Below, one piece after another: positions 9,240-17,600 of a DNA stretch of 64,000 nucleotides. The stretch is from assembly GCF_002797685.1 (NCBI RefSeq), contig NZ_PGFH01000001.1:124001-188000 (forward strand), written 5' to 3'. This stretch comes from Salinibacterium amurskyense. Its GTDB lineage: Bacteria > Actinomycetota > Actinomycetes > Actinomycetales > Microbacteriaceae. Under the pieces are notes generated by a model. That model did not search any database, had not been told where the DNA came from, and saw only the letters and a list, made by a program, of their open reading frames with translations. Positions within the stretch are counted from its first letter, which is position 1, and the number at the start of each line of letters is the position of its first letter. The position numbers and the translations under genes were made by a program.

Positions 9240-10339
9240 GAGCGCTTCTCCTCATCTACAACGGTTGCCGCCGGTGCGCCGGTGGTGCTGGCGCTGGCTG
9301 CGGTGGTGGCGCGGTATCGCGCAAGTTTCTTCGCTCGGCGCTTGGAGATGACTTTCACTTCGGTCGAGGCGATTTTGCGAGAGATCGCAAAGTTCAGCAG
9401 GCCGATGCCCACGATGATGATGAACAGCAGCCACGCGATGGCGGAGGCCTTACCGAAGTCACCGCGATTGAACGCCATGTCCCACAGGTAGAGCACGGTG
9501 GTTTGGTACTCGCGATGGGCTCCGCCCAGGTTCGCGCTGGTGGGGTTGAAGAGCTTCGGTTCGGTGAAGATCTGCAGGCCACCGATGGTGGCGGTAATGA
9601 TCACGAAGATCATGGTGGGGCGGATGCTCGGCAACGTCATCGAGAAGAAGCGACGCACAGCGCCCGCTCCGTCCAGGGCTGCCGATTCGTAAATGTCACG
9701 GGGAACGGCCTGCATAGCGGCGAGAAGGATGAGGGCGTTGTAGCCGGTCCAGCGCCAGTTGACCATCGAGGCAATCGCGAAGTGGCTTGCGAACACTTCG
9801 CTCTTCCACATCACGGGCTCAATGTTGAACGAGGTCAGGATGTTGTTGATGAGGCCGTACTTCTCGCCGAAAGCACTCGAGAAGATGATCGCAACCGCTA
9901 CCGGGGTGACGATGTACGGGATGAGGATGCTCATGCGCCAGAACGTCTTTGCGCGCAGGTTCTGGTCGAGCACCGCCGCGATGAAAACAGCGGCAACGAG
10001 CTGCGGGATCGCGCTCAGCAGGAAGATGCTCATCGTGTTGAAGAGCGAGTTCCAGAAGTAGGGGTCGTTCAGTTCGGCGACGTAGTTGTCGAGGCCGATC
10101 CATTCGCCGGGGCCGCTGAGGATGTCCCAGTCGTTGAGCGAGACAACGAAAGTGTAGATAAGCGGGAAGAGCCCGATGAGTGCGAAGAGCACAAAGAAGG
10201 GGGCGATGTAGAGGTAGGGGGATGCTTTCACATCGAGACGACTAAGACGCTGCCGTCTGGTGAGCTTGGCCTTGTTGGGCTCAGAGCGTTTCTTCGCCGG
10301 ACCAGTATCTGGTCGGGGAGGGCTCGTCATGGTCGTCAT
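9236..10339 (-). CDS. Sugar ABC transporter permease (MalF type)
   Basis: This is a permease of about 367 residues, partner of the MalG-type protein. It has six predicted membrane helices and the EAA loop as DIYESAALDGAGAVRRFF. A TTG at 10357 extends the frame by six codons, but the ATG at 10339 (or the one at 10330) is more likely. It is separated from the binding-protein gene by a strong stem-loop, which would lower its expression relative to the binding protein. The C-terminus is long and Ala/Thr-rich. Confidence 0.93.
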   Translation of the reverse strand: MTTMTSPPRPDTGPAKKRSEPNKAKLTRRQRLSRLDVKASPYLYIAPFFVLFALIGLFPLIYTFVVSLNDWDILSGPGEWIGLDNYVAELNDPYFWNSLFNTMSIFLLSAIPQLVAAVFIAAVLDQNLRAKTFWRMSILIPYIVTPVAVAIIFSSAFGEKYGLINNILTSFNIEPVMWKSEVFASHFAIASMVNWRWTGYNALILLAAMQAVPRDIYESAALDGAGAVRRFFSMTLPSIRPTMIFVIITATIGGLQIFTEPKLFNPTSANLGGAHREYQTTVLYLWDMAFNRGDFGKASAIAWLLFIIIVGIGLLNFAISRKIASTEVKVISKRRAKKLARYRATTAASASTTGAPAATVVDEEKRS

Positions 10340-10361
10340 GGAGAAAGTCGCTTTCAAGAAA

Positions 10362-10396
10362 TGAGGCCCCCGGCAGAGGGGACGCCGGGGGCCTCA
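10362..10396 (-). terminator. Intercistronic stem-loop after the binding-protein gene
   Basis: TGAGGCCCCCGGC and its exact complement form a 13-bp stem with a nine-base loop between the binding-protein stop and the permease start. On the minus strand it is followed by ATTTCTTG, a poor T tract. It most likely acts as a partial terminator or as a 3' stabiliser giving excess binding protein. Confidence 0.7.
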
Positions 10397-10411
10397 GATG
10401 TTTCTAGGTGG

Positions 10412-11725
10412 TTAGTTGAGGTCGAGGTTCTTCAGAACCTCAAGCGCGTTGTTCCACGCCGTGTCACCGTCAACGCCCGAGTCGAGTTCCTTGGTGGCAG
10501 GACCGAAGACCTGCTCCTGAACAACGGCGTCGTTCGGGCCCTTGAACTGAGCCTTCACACCCTCTGCACGCGATCCGAGGATCGTGCCGATGGGGGCGTC
10601 GTTGAAGAACGTGCTGAGCTCGCTGCCGCCGGTTACACCGTCGTCAGTCTGTGCAGCGACAACGCTGGGGAAGGTTCCTGCAGCCTGGAAGGCGGCAACT
10701 TCGGACTCGGCCGAGGTGAGGTACGCGGCGAGCTTTGCTGCCTCTTCCGGGTGCTCCGACTGGGTCGGAACGGTCAGGAATGCGCCGCCCCAGTTAGCTG
10801 CTCCACCGGGGAAGACATCTGCGAAGTCCCAGCCGCTGCTGGCGTCTCCGCCTGCTGCTTCAACCTGTCCCTTGACGACTCCAAGCATCCAGCCGGGGCA
10901 CATGAACGTTGCGAAGGAGCCATCAACGAAAGCCTTTCCCCCGCCCCAGTCCCAGGCGCTCTGCTGAGCCGAGAGACCGGATGCTGCGCCATCGGCGAGC
11001 TTGTCCCACTGCGACTTGAGGTCGGCGTTGCCTTCGATGTCGAGCTCTCCACCTGCGGTGTAGTAGCCCTCATCGAGCTGGTTGACCATGGCGTTCCAGA
11101 CGAATCCGGAGTGGTCGTAGAAAGCCTTGCCGGTTGCGGCGTTGTAGTCCTTGCCAACCTGGAAGAAGTCATCCCACGTTGCGCTGTCGCCACCGAAGAG
11201 CTCGGCTACGGCGTCGCGGTCGGAGGGCATGCCAGCGGCTTCGAGGAGGTCTCCGTTGTAGCAGAGCCCTTCCGGTCCGATGTCGGTTCCATAGCCGATG
11301 ATGCGGCCGTCAGCGTCGGTGCCCTGAGCGAGCTTCCAGTCGACCCAGCGGTCCTTGATGTCGTCGGCGCCGTAGTCGCGAAGGTCATGGAAAGTATCCG
11401 AGACCTGCATGACCTGGCCGAGCCATCCTTCTTCAACGGCCTGAACGTCGGCGAGACCGGCGCCTGCTGCCTGCTTGGTCTTCCAGTCGGTCAACGCGTT
11501 TCCACCGGTGTCGATGTTCGTTGCCTTGATGGTGATGTTGGGGTTCTCGGCTTCGTACGCTTCGTAGAGTCCGTCGAGACCCATCGTGCCGAAGGTGGTC
11601 ACGGTGAGGGTGATGGGGCCATCACTGTCTCCGCCGTCAGTTGCCGAGCAACCAGTGGCGAGAAGGGCAATGGATGCTGCGCCTGCGACGGCTGCAACCA
11701 TCTTGGTGCGTCGTAGAGATTTCAC
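10412..11725 (-). CDS. Sugar-binding lipoprotein of ABC transporter
   Basis: This 437-residue extracellular solute-binding protein of family 1 is first in the sugar operon. The N-terminus has a positive stretch, a hydrophobic core and the lipobox LLATGC, so it is lipid-anchored outside the membrane and delivers a sugar to the two permeases. The GTG at 11725 is chosen because AAGGAAG lies just upstream and the protein then begins with a proper lipoprotein signal; the frame extends 24 codons further without a signal. The downstream GH1 enzyme suggests a beta-linked sugar substrate. Confidence 0.93.
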   Translation of the reverse strand: MKSLRRTKMVAAVAGAASIALLATGCSATDGGDSDGPITLTVTTFGTMGLDGLYEAYEAENPNITIKATNIDTGGNALTDWKTKQAAGAGLADVQAVEEGWLGQVMQVSDTFHDLRDYGADDIKDRWVDWKLAQGTDADGRIIGYGTDIGPEGLCYNGDLLEAAGMPSDRDAVAELFGGDSATWDDFFQVGKDYNAATGKAFYDHSGFVWNAMVNQLDEGYYTAGGELDIEGNADLKSQWDKLADGAASGLSAQQSAWDWGGGKAFVDGSFATFMCPGWMLGVVKGQVEAAGGDASSGWDFADVFPGGAANWGGAFLTVPTQSEHPEEAAKLAAYLTSAESEVAAFQAAGTFPSVVAAQTDDGVTGGSELSTFFNDAPIGTILGSRAEGVKAQFKGPNDAVVQEQVFGPATKELDSGVDGDTAWNNALEVLKNLDLN

Positions 11726-11783
11726 GGTCACTTCCTTGTGAATGAGGGATGTTGGTGTCCGAAAGAGGTCCCTCATCAGGAAT

Positions 11784-11795
11784 GAGAGCGCTCTC
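11784..11795. promoter_or_regulatory. LacI-type operator O1
   Basis: The perfect palindrome GAGAGCGCTCTC, extended to TGAGAGCGCTCTCA, lies just downstream of the predicted transcription start of the sugar operon. It is one of three identical copies. Confidence 0.8.
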
Positions 11796-11809
11796 ACGAT
11801 TGCAGACTG

Positions 11810-11839
11810 ATCTTATGAGAGCGCTCTCTCGAATGTCAA
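11810..11839 (-). promoter_or_regulatory. Sugar operon promoter
   Basis: On the minus strand TTGACA (11839-11834) and TAAGAT (11815-11810) are separated by 18 bp, which is close to a sigma-70-type consensus. The second operator copy lies inside the spacer, so a bound repressor would block polymerase directly. Transcription should start near 11803. Confidence 0.8.
11817..11828. promoter_or_regulatory. LacI-type operator O2 inside promoter spacer
   Basis: This second copy of GAGAGCGCTCTC sits between the -35 and -10 boxes. Its start is 33 bp from that of O1. Confidence 0.8.
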
Positions 11840-11851
11840 GAGAGCGCTCTC
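11840..11851. promoter_or_regulatory. LacI-type operator O3
   Basis: This third copy of GAGAGCGCTCTC abuts the upstream side of the -35 box. Its start is 23 bp from that of O2. Confidence 0.8.
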
Positions 11852-11874
11852 ACGAATCCTGAAATGTGACCTTT

Positions 11875-11892
11875 ACAGCAAGCGCTTGCTGT
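11875..11892. promoter_or_regulatory. 18-bp perfect palindrome, second operator type
   Basis: ACAGCAAGCGCTTGCTGT is fully symmetric with a central CG, as LacI-family operators are, but differs from the GAGAGCGCTCTC copies. It lies about 70 bp upstream of the sugar operon start, so it could bind another regulator such as a global sugar repressor. Confidence 0.5.
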
Positions 11893-11914
11893 TTTCGCGG
11901 CGCCTGAAAACCAC

Positions 11915-11963
11915 AGCAACCCCGGCACTCTGGCCGGGTTTGCGGCTCAGTGCGGGGGTTGCT
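11915..11963 (-). terminator. Terminator of the thioesterase gene
   Basis: Two 15-base arms starting AGCAACCCC and ending GGGGTTGCT pair with one mismatch around a 19-base loop. On the minus strand the stem is followed by GTGGTTTTC. It lies just after the thioesterase stop, between it and the sugar operon promoter. Confidence 0.6.
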
Positions 11964-11981
11964 GAGAAAAACTGGAGGCGC

Positions 11982-12530
11982 TTACTCCCAGGTGCTGGGC
12001 GCTTCGGCGCGACTGACGGGCAGCGCAACATGGTCGGCCCACTCTTGAACCCATGCGGGCATGACGGGCTGTTCGTCATCCCATCCGATGGTTTCAAGAA
12101 GCTCGGCGACCGGCACCGTTCCGCCGCCCCGCTTGAGGAAGCGAGCGCGGGTCATGGCCTGGGCGTAAATCTGACCGTCGACAACGAAGCGCTGTTCGAC
12201 AAAGACGGCCTTCTCGTCGTAGCCAACGACGCGCGATTCGAGCTGGAACTTCTTCCACAAATCGAGCGACTTGCGAAAGCTGATCGTCTCGTTCGCCATC
12301 ACCGGGTAAAAGCCCTTGCGCTCAAGCTTTTGCCAGCCGCCGGCGCGAATCAGCAGGTCCATACGACCAATATCCATGATGGAGAAATAGCGGCCGTTAT
12401 TCATGTGGCGCAGCAGATCAACATCGGTGGGCAACACCCGCATCGTCATGCTGCCGACATCGGTGATGCCAAGCGGCGAGCGACGTGTGCTGAGGATGCG
12501 GTGCAAGATGGTGCGGAAGATCAGATTCAC
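11982..12530 (-). CDS. Hotdog-fold thioesterase family protein
   Basis: This 182-residue protein resembles the 4-hydroxybenzoyl-CoA thioesterase (4HBT_2) group, which hydrolyses acyl-CoA thioesters. The motif region VDLLRHMNNGRYFSIMDIGRMDLL matches the typical DxxxHxNNxxY helix of this fold. It should be cytoplasmic; an N-terminal basic amphipathic stretch is present. The acyl substrate is unknown. The GTG at 12530 has TAATCT six nucleotides upstream, which supports a leaderless transcript and this start. Confidence 0.85.
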   Translation of the reverse strand: MNLIFRTILHRILSTRRSPLGITDVGSMTMRVLPTDVDLLRHMNNGRYFSIMDIGRMDLLIRAGGWQKLERKGFYPVMANETISFRKSLDLWKKFQLESRVVGYDEKAVFVEQRFVVDGQIYAQAMTRARFLKRGGGTVPVAELLETIGWDDEQPVMPAWVQEWADHVALPVSRAEAPSTWE

Positions 12531-12536
12531 TCGCCC

Positions 12537-12542
12537 AGATTA
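12537..12542 (-). promoter_or_regulatory. -10 box for leaderless thioesterase gene
   Basis: TAATCT on the minus strand lies six nucleotides before the GTG start, and no ribosome-binding site is present. Confidence 0.5.
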
Positions 12543-12657
12543 GGTGAATCGTGATCGACTTCGTAAATCGTTTGTAGGGATGCTCTAGAGTCCGGGTCTG
12601 CGTTCGCCTGCTTCAGGTTCGCCCGCTCGAGAGCCGGCCCGGCTAGAGAATCCGGCT

Positions 12658-13566
12658 TTACGTCTGCTCTACGAACCGCACCACGGCTTGCACGGGGGCG
12701 TGATCTGACGGCCAGCCGCCCTCGTAGCGCGTGACATTGATTCCAGCACTCTCTGCGATGACTCCGGGCGTGGCCAGAATCCAGTCGATCCGCTTGCGGT
12801 TGCGCTTGGGTGGGCCGTAATTGGGGAACGTGCCCCACACCTGAGTGAGGCGTTCTTCTGCCGTGTTCCAGGTGTCGAGCAGCAGCCCATTACCCGTGAG
12901 CTCAGCATATGGATGAGTGTCAGCATCCGTGTTGAAATCGCCGGTCATGATGGTCGGATGCGGTGTCGCCTGCACGATGTTTCGCAACGCGTCGGCAGAA
13001 CGAAGGCGTGAGGTGCGCGAGCGATGGTCGAGATGGGTGTTCACGGCCTGAAAGTGGATGCCGGTGGCGAGGTCTCGAAAGGTCGCCTCGACGACAACGC
13101 GCGGGGTGCGATTGCCCCACGACACCGACCCTGCCACCGTCGGAGTATCGGAGAGCGCGGACTGTCGCCACTCCACCATCTCTAGCCGGCGAGAGTCGTA
13201 AAAGATGGGGCAACCTTCGCCACCCGTGTTCTTTTCGCGACCATGCCCGAGCGCACGATAGTGCTCCCCCAGCGCCCGGAGTACAAACTCTTTCTGCGTG
13301 AAGAGAGCTTCTTGCACCCCGATGAGCGCCGGCTGTTCGGCGGTGAGTAACCGCCTCATCAGCGGTTGGCGGTGTCGCCACAGGTCAGGGTTACGAGGCA
13401 GAAGTTTCGGCAGACGTCGGCGGATGTTGTAACTCATCACGTGCACGCCAGGCGCATCGACCGGGCCGATTAGAGAACTGCCACGCGCAGGGAACGCCAG
13501 TCGTGGCTCACGCTCCGGGGCAAGCGCAGAAAAATGCTTTGACCGTGGGGCGGTGATTCCCGTCAT
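12658..13566 (-). CDS. Endonuclease/exonuclease/phosphatase family protein
   Basis: This 302-residue protein has the EEP (DNase I-like) fold. The metal and catalytic positions are visible: MSYNIRR with the first Asn, GVQEA with the catalytic Glu, TGDFNTDAD, and the C-terminal SDHAPV. Members cleave phosphodiesters or phosphomonoesters of nucleic acids, lipids or inositol phosphates, and motifs alone do not decide which. No clear signal peptide is seen. The ATG at 13566 has TAGGGT six nucleotides upstream, so it is likely leaderless. Confidence 0.88.
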   Translation of the reverse strand: MTGITAPRSKHFSALAPEREPRLAFPARGSSLIGPVDAPGVHVMSYNIRRRLPKLLPRNPDLWRHRQPLMRRLLTAEQPALIGVQEALFTQKEFVLRALGEHYRALGHGREKNTGGEGCPIFYDSRRLEMVEWRQSALSDTPTVAGSVSWGNRTPRVVVEATFRDLATGIHFQAVNTHLDHRSRTSRLRSADALRNIVQATPHPTIMTGDFNTDADTHPYAELTGNGLLLDTWNTAEERLTQVWGTFPNYGPPKRNRKRIDWILATPGVIAESAGINVTRYEGGWPSDHAPVQAVVRFVEQT

Positions 13567-13572
13567 TGCTAC

Positions 13573-13578
13573 ACCCTA
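13573..13578 (-). promoter_or_regulatory. -10 box for leaderless EEP gene
   Basis: TAGGGT on the minus strand is six nucleotides before the ATG at 13566. Confidence 0.45.
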
Positions 13579-13588
13579 TGGGGTGAAG

Positions 13589-14401
13589 TTATGAGAATTT
13601 GGGCGGTCGCGTCGACGGCGGCGACGCGGATCGGGTGATCTCACCGCTGAGCCATTCGACCTGCCACGTTCGAGCATCCGTGAAATGGATCGCTTTGACC
13701 GTCGGGTGGCAGCGGGGAGGCGCACCAGCGCGGCCGAGAAAGATGTCGGCAGCCTTGAAAACATTGAGAAGTTCGCTCCAGCTCCAGCCGGGGAAGTTCT
13801 CGTCGACGTACTTCTGTGTGTAGCCCCTCCCCAGCGGAATGGCGTGGCCGTAGTGGAGCAAGTGGTCGATCTGGGCGCCGGTGCGGTGCTCACGATAGTT
13901 GTCCCATTGTGATTCGCGATTCACGAATCCACTGCTCGGAGTGGCGATCCGAAAGTGAGCCGCCGCATTGAAGCTGACCGGCTCTTGACCCTCCGGGACG
14001 CCCTCGAGGGTCGTGAGGAACTCGACCACGGTCTGTGAGATCCCGCTGTTCCGCGCCGGTTGTTCGCCTTCGTCGACGGGATCCCAACTCCACGTCGAGC
14101 GGTTTGGGGTTTCGTAAGGACCGAAGGGACCACTCGCCGTGATGACATCGGACTCGGAGCGGTAAATGGTGACCCACGCGATCTCCCGGTAAGTAACCGT
14201 GAAACCGAGTTCGATGAGGTGGCCGGTTTGCAGTGCGTCGAGGCGAGCGAGAAGCCCAGCGGCGATGGTGGCCCAGGTCGCTGAGGTCGGGATCTTGTAG
14301 GTGCCTAGGGCGGCAAGGTCATCCGGGGTGCTCGGGTTGTGCTGGTTGTTCAGGTCGTTCGGGTTGGGCCGGTCGTTCGCGCTGTCAAAGTTGTCGGGCA
14401 T
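13589..14401 (-). CDS. Hypothetical protein, 270 residues
   Basis: The family is not recognised. The first 25 residues are Asn/Asp/Pro-rich and probably disordered. The middle is a soluble alpha/beta sequence with several Trp residues. The end, after residue 250, is Ser/Pro-rich. No membrane segment, signal peptide or catalytic motif stands out. AGGAG six bases before the ATG at 14401 supports the start. Codon use matches the neighbours. It is followed by the EEP gene on the same strand after a 22-bp gap. Confidence 0.75.
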   Translation of the reverse strand: MPDNFDSANDRPNPNDLNNQHNPSTPDDLAALGTYKIPTSATWATIAAGLLARLDALQTGHLIELGFTVTYREIAWVTIYRSESDVITASGPFGPYETPNRSTWSWDPVDEGEQPARNSGISQTVVEFLTTLEGVPEGQEPVSFNAAAHFRIATPSSGFVNRESQWDNYREHRTGAQIDHLLHYGHAIPLGRGYTQKYVDENFPGWSWSELLNVFKAADIFLGRAGAPPRCHPTVKAIHFTDARTWQVEWLSGEITRSASPPSTRPPKFS

Positions 14402-14691
14402 CGGATGCTCCTATCCGTCGAGCTTGCGGCTCGCAAACACGAACCGCCCGTTCTTCCCCTGGGGCACCCGCTCGATGGATCGGGTTGCCGTGCGGCCAGC
14501 CAGGTACTGTGTGGCCGCAACTCGTGAACGTAGTGATCACGGTAGCGACGACCCCCGACATTGGGGTCAGGGTTTCAGCGGCGCAGGGGTTCATTCGCGA
14601 TAGCGTGAGGCATCCGCTCCGCGTTGACTGCCAACCGCTGACTACTGACTACTGATCGGATGTCTCCGGCCGGCCATATTCTGATTGAGAC
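14402..14691. other. 290-bp divergent gap
   Basis: The stretch between two divergent genes holds the ribosome site of the orphan gene, a small hairpin (CGAGC-TTGCG-GCTCG near 14419) and a short GACTACT direct repeat around 14640. No convincing small gene or RNA was seen in it. Confidence 0.4.
14677..14682 (+). promoter_or_regulatory. -10 box for nuclease/helicase gene
   Basis: TATTCT lies nine nucleotides before the ATG at 14692, so the leader would be at most a few bases long. Confidence 0.45.
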
Positions 14692-17600
14692 ATGTACCTA
14701 CTCACCGACACCGCTCTCGTCACGAGCGCCAGCGATCTGACCCAAGCCTCGAACTGCGAGTTTGGGTTTCTGCGCGTGCTCGACAAGCGGTTGGGGTTCT
14801 CGAGGGATCCGCTGCCCGACGACGATGCCATGCTCATGCGGGCGGCGGAGCTGGGCAACGTGCACGAGGAGCGGCTGCGGGATCGCTACCGTGCGCAGTT
14901 CGGCGATGCGATGGTCGAGTTCGACAAGCCTCCCGGGCGGGATGCTGCCGTGCTGCGCGACTACGCGGCACGCACGCGCGATGCTCTACTGGCCGGCGCA
15001 CCCGTCGTTTTTCAGGGCGTCTTCTTTGACGAAACCGACCCCGAGTCACCGTTCATCGGCTACGCAGACTTTCTGGTCAAGCAGCCCGACGGCAGCTATC
15101 GGGTGGTTGACTCGAAGCTCTCGCGCCATGTGCGCGTCACCGCCCTTCTTCAGCTGGCGGCGTATCACGAGCAGCTTCAGAAGCTTGGGATTCCCGCCGA
15201 CGGCACCGTCGAGCTGATTCTCGGCAATGACGCCTCCGAGCTCGCTGCGGTGGCCGACATCGCCCCGGTCTTTCGACGCCGCCGAGCCCGCATGCACGCG
15301 ATCATCGCCGAGCACCGCGCCGAAGGTAAACCGGTCGAATGGAACGACGAGCGTTACGCGCGGGATGGCCGCTGCAAGTTCTGCAAGGAGCCTGCCCAGC
15401 ATGCCGATGACCTGTTTACGGTGGCGGGGTTGCGCGCCGGGCAGCGTACGAAGTTCATGGCGGCGGGCATCCGCACCCTCACTGATTTAGCTGAAACCTC
15501 CGAGCGCCCCGACGACTTGGCTATCCCGAAAGCGAGTTTCGCCAAGCTTCACCTTCAGGCCAAGCTGCAGCACACCGTTGATCCGACTGACGCTCACGCG
15601 GTGCCGCCGGTCGTGGTCGTTGATCCGCTGCCGATCGCTAGCCTTCCGGCGCCCAACCCCGGTGATCTGTTCTTCGACTTCGAGGGTGACCCGATGTACT
15701 CCGAGCCGGGAATCGGTGGGGTTCCGCGCTGGGGGCTCGACTACCTCTTCGGGTGGGTCGATGCCGCGGGCGACTTCGATTGCCTGTGGGCTCACTCGCA
15801 CGCCGAAGAAAAGGTAGCGCTGCGGTCGTTCCTCGACTTCGTTACGAAACGGCGGCAGCAGCATCCGGGTCTCCATATTTATCACTACGCCGCCTATGAG
15901 AAGACGCATCTGCTGAGCATCGCCGCCCGGCACGGCGAGGGTGAGGATGTCGTCGACCAGTTGCTGCGCGATGGCGTGCTCGTTGACCTGTACCCGATCG
16001 TGCGGGGTGCGCTGCGGATCGGAACGCCGTCGTATTCGATCAAGAAGCTTGAGCCGCTCTATATGGGTGAGGCCGAGCGCGCCGGGGTGACGAACGCTGC
16101 CGACTCCATCGGTGAGTACGTCGAGTCGAGTGTGGCGGCCGCGAACGGCAACGTGCAGCGCGCGACCGAGATTCGCGATGCGATCGCCCGCTACAACGAG
16201 TACGACTGCGTTTCGACACTCAAGCTGCGCGACTGGCTGCGGGCACTGCCCGAGGTGCAAGGCGTGAGGGTGGAGCCGGTGGATGAGGAATTCGAGGGCA
16301 AGGTCTTCGAACCCAGTGCGCTCGACCTCCAACTGCAGTCGCTGGGCGACAACGCCGAAGAGGCGGGCGGTGACACCACTGCGAGCGCCTATCGCATGGC
16401 CGCAGCCGCAATTGATTACCATCGGCGCGAGGTCAAGAGCTTCTGGTGGGAGCACTACGACCGTCTCGAGCAGCCGTCGGATCTGTGGGAAGACACCCGC
16501 GGTATCTTCATCGTTGACAGCGGTTCGCTCGATCGCGATTGGCATAAAGAGGGACGCCAGCGCACCGAGCGTCGTCACCTTTATCTCCGCGGTCAGTGGG
16601 CACCAGGAAGTGGTGCCCCGCGGCCGGGCGGCGACGTTTTTCTCGTTTACGGCGACCCGCTTCCTTATCTGCCGCCGGGCCACCGTGCCGGTGCGCGCCT
16701 CGCCCGCGGGGTTCGTTTCGCTGACCCTGCCGAGGATGAGGGCGGCATCTTCGTCATCGAATCCCGGCCCGACGAGATCCCCGCGTGGGACGAGATGCCC
16801 ACGCACATCACGCCGGGGCCGCCGCCCCGCGCAGACAGCATTGTCGCCGCGATTGAGGCGTGGGGCGAGACTGTCGTCGATGCTGCTCCGGGCTGGCCCG
16901 CTGACGCGATGTCGGATCTTCTGCTGCGCAAAGCGCCCGCCGAGGTGGCTGCCCTTGAGCCCATGACGAGCGCGGATGATGGCGTGCGCGCTGTGATCGC
17001 CTCGCTGCTGTCGCGCGAGAGCGGCTACCTCGCGGTGCAGGGCCCACCCGGCACCGGCAAGACCTATCTGGCTGCGCACGTTATTCAGCGGTTGGTCGAG
17101 AAGCATCACTGGAAGGTCGGCATCACCGCGCAGTCACACAAGGTGGTGGAGAACGTTCTCGACGCAGTGGTTCTCGATGCGAGCCTCGACCGGGACCTTG
17201 TCGCGAAGGCGGTGCCGGGCGAATTCGGCGTTGGCTATTACGCCGATGGCCCGTTCAGCGAGTTGCCGGCGAATGGTCACGCAGGCTTTGCGCGCGAGCA
17301 TGACTCGGAGGGCTACGTGATCGGTGGCACGGCCTGGGACATGACCAACCGCAAGCGGGTGCAGGCCGACCAGCTCGATCTGCTCGTCATCGATGAGGCG
17401 GGCCAGTTCTCGCTTGCGAACACGATCGGCGTTGCTGCGAGCGCGAAACGCATTCTGTTGCTGGGCGACCCGCAGCAGCTCCCGCAGGTGAGCCAGGGCA
17501 TCCACCCGGCACCGGTTGATGGTTCGGCGCTCGGTCATGTGATCGGCGAGCTTGCCGTGCTTCCGGATGACTTCGGCTACTTCCTCGAAGAGAGCCGCCG

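Noticed and set aside
9503-11716. A 737-codon plus-strand open frame across the binding-protein and permease genes
   Set aside because: It lies antisense to two well-supported genes, has no domain character and spans the intergenic hairpin. Long antisense frames are usual in high-GC DNA.
15487-17109. A 540-codon minus-strand frame inside the nuclease/helicase gene
   Set aside because: It is a shadow of the coding frame with no ribosome site and no motif.
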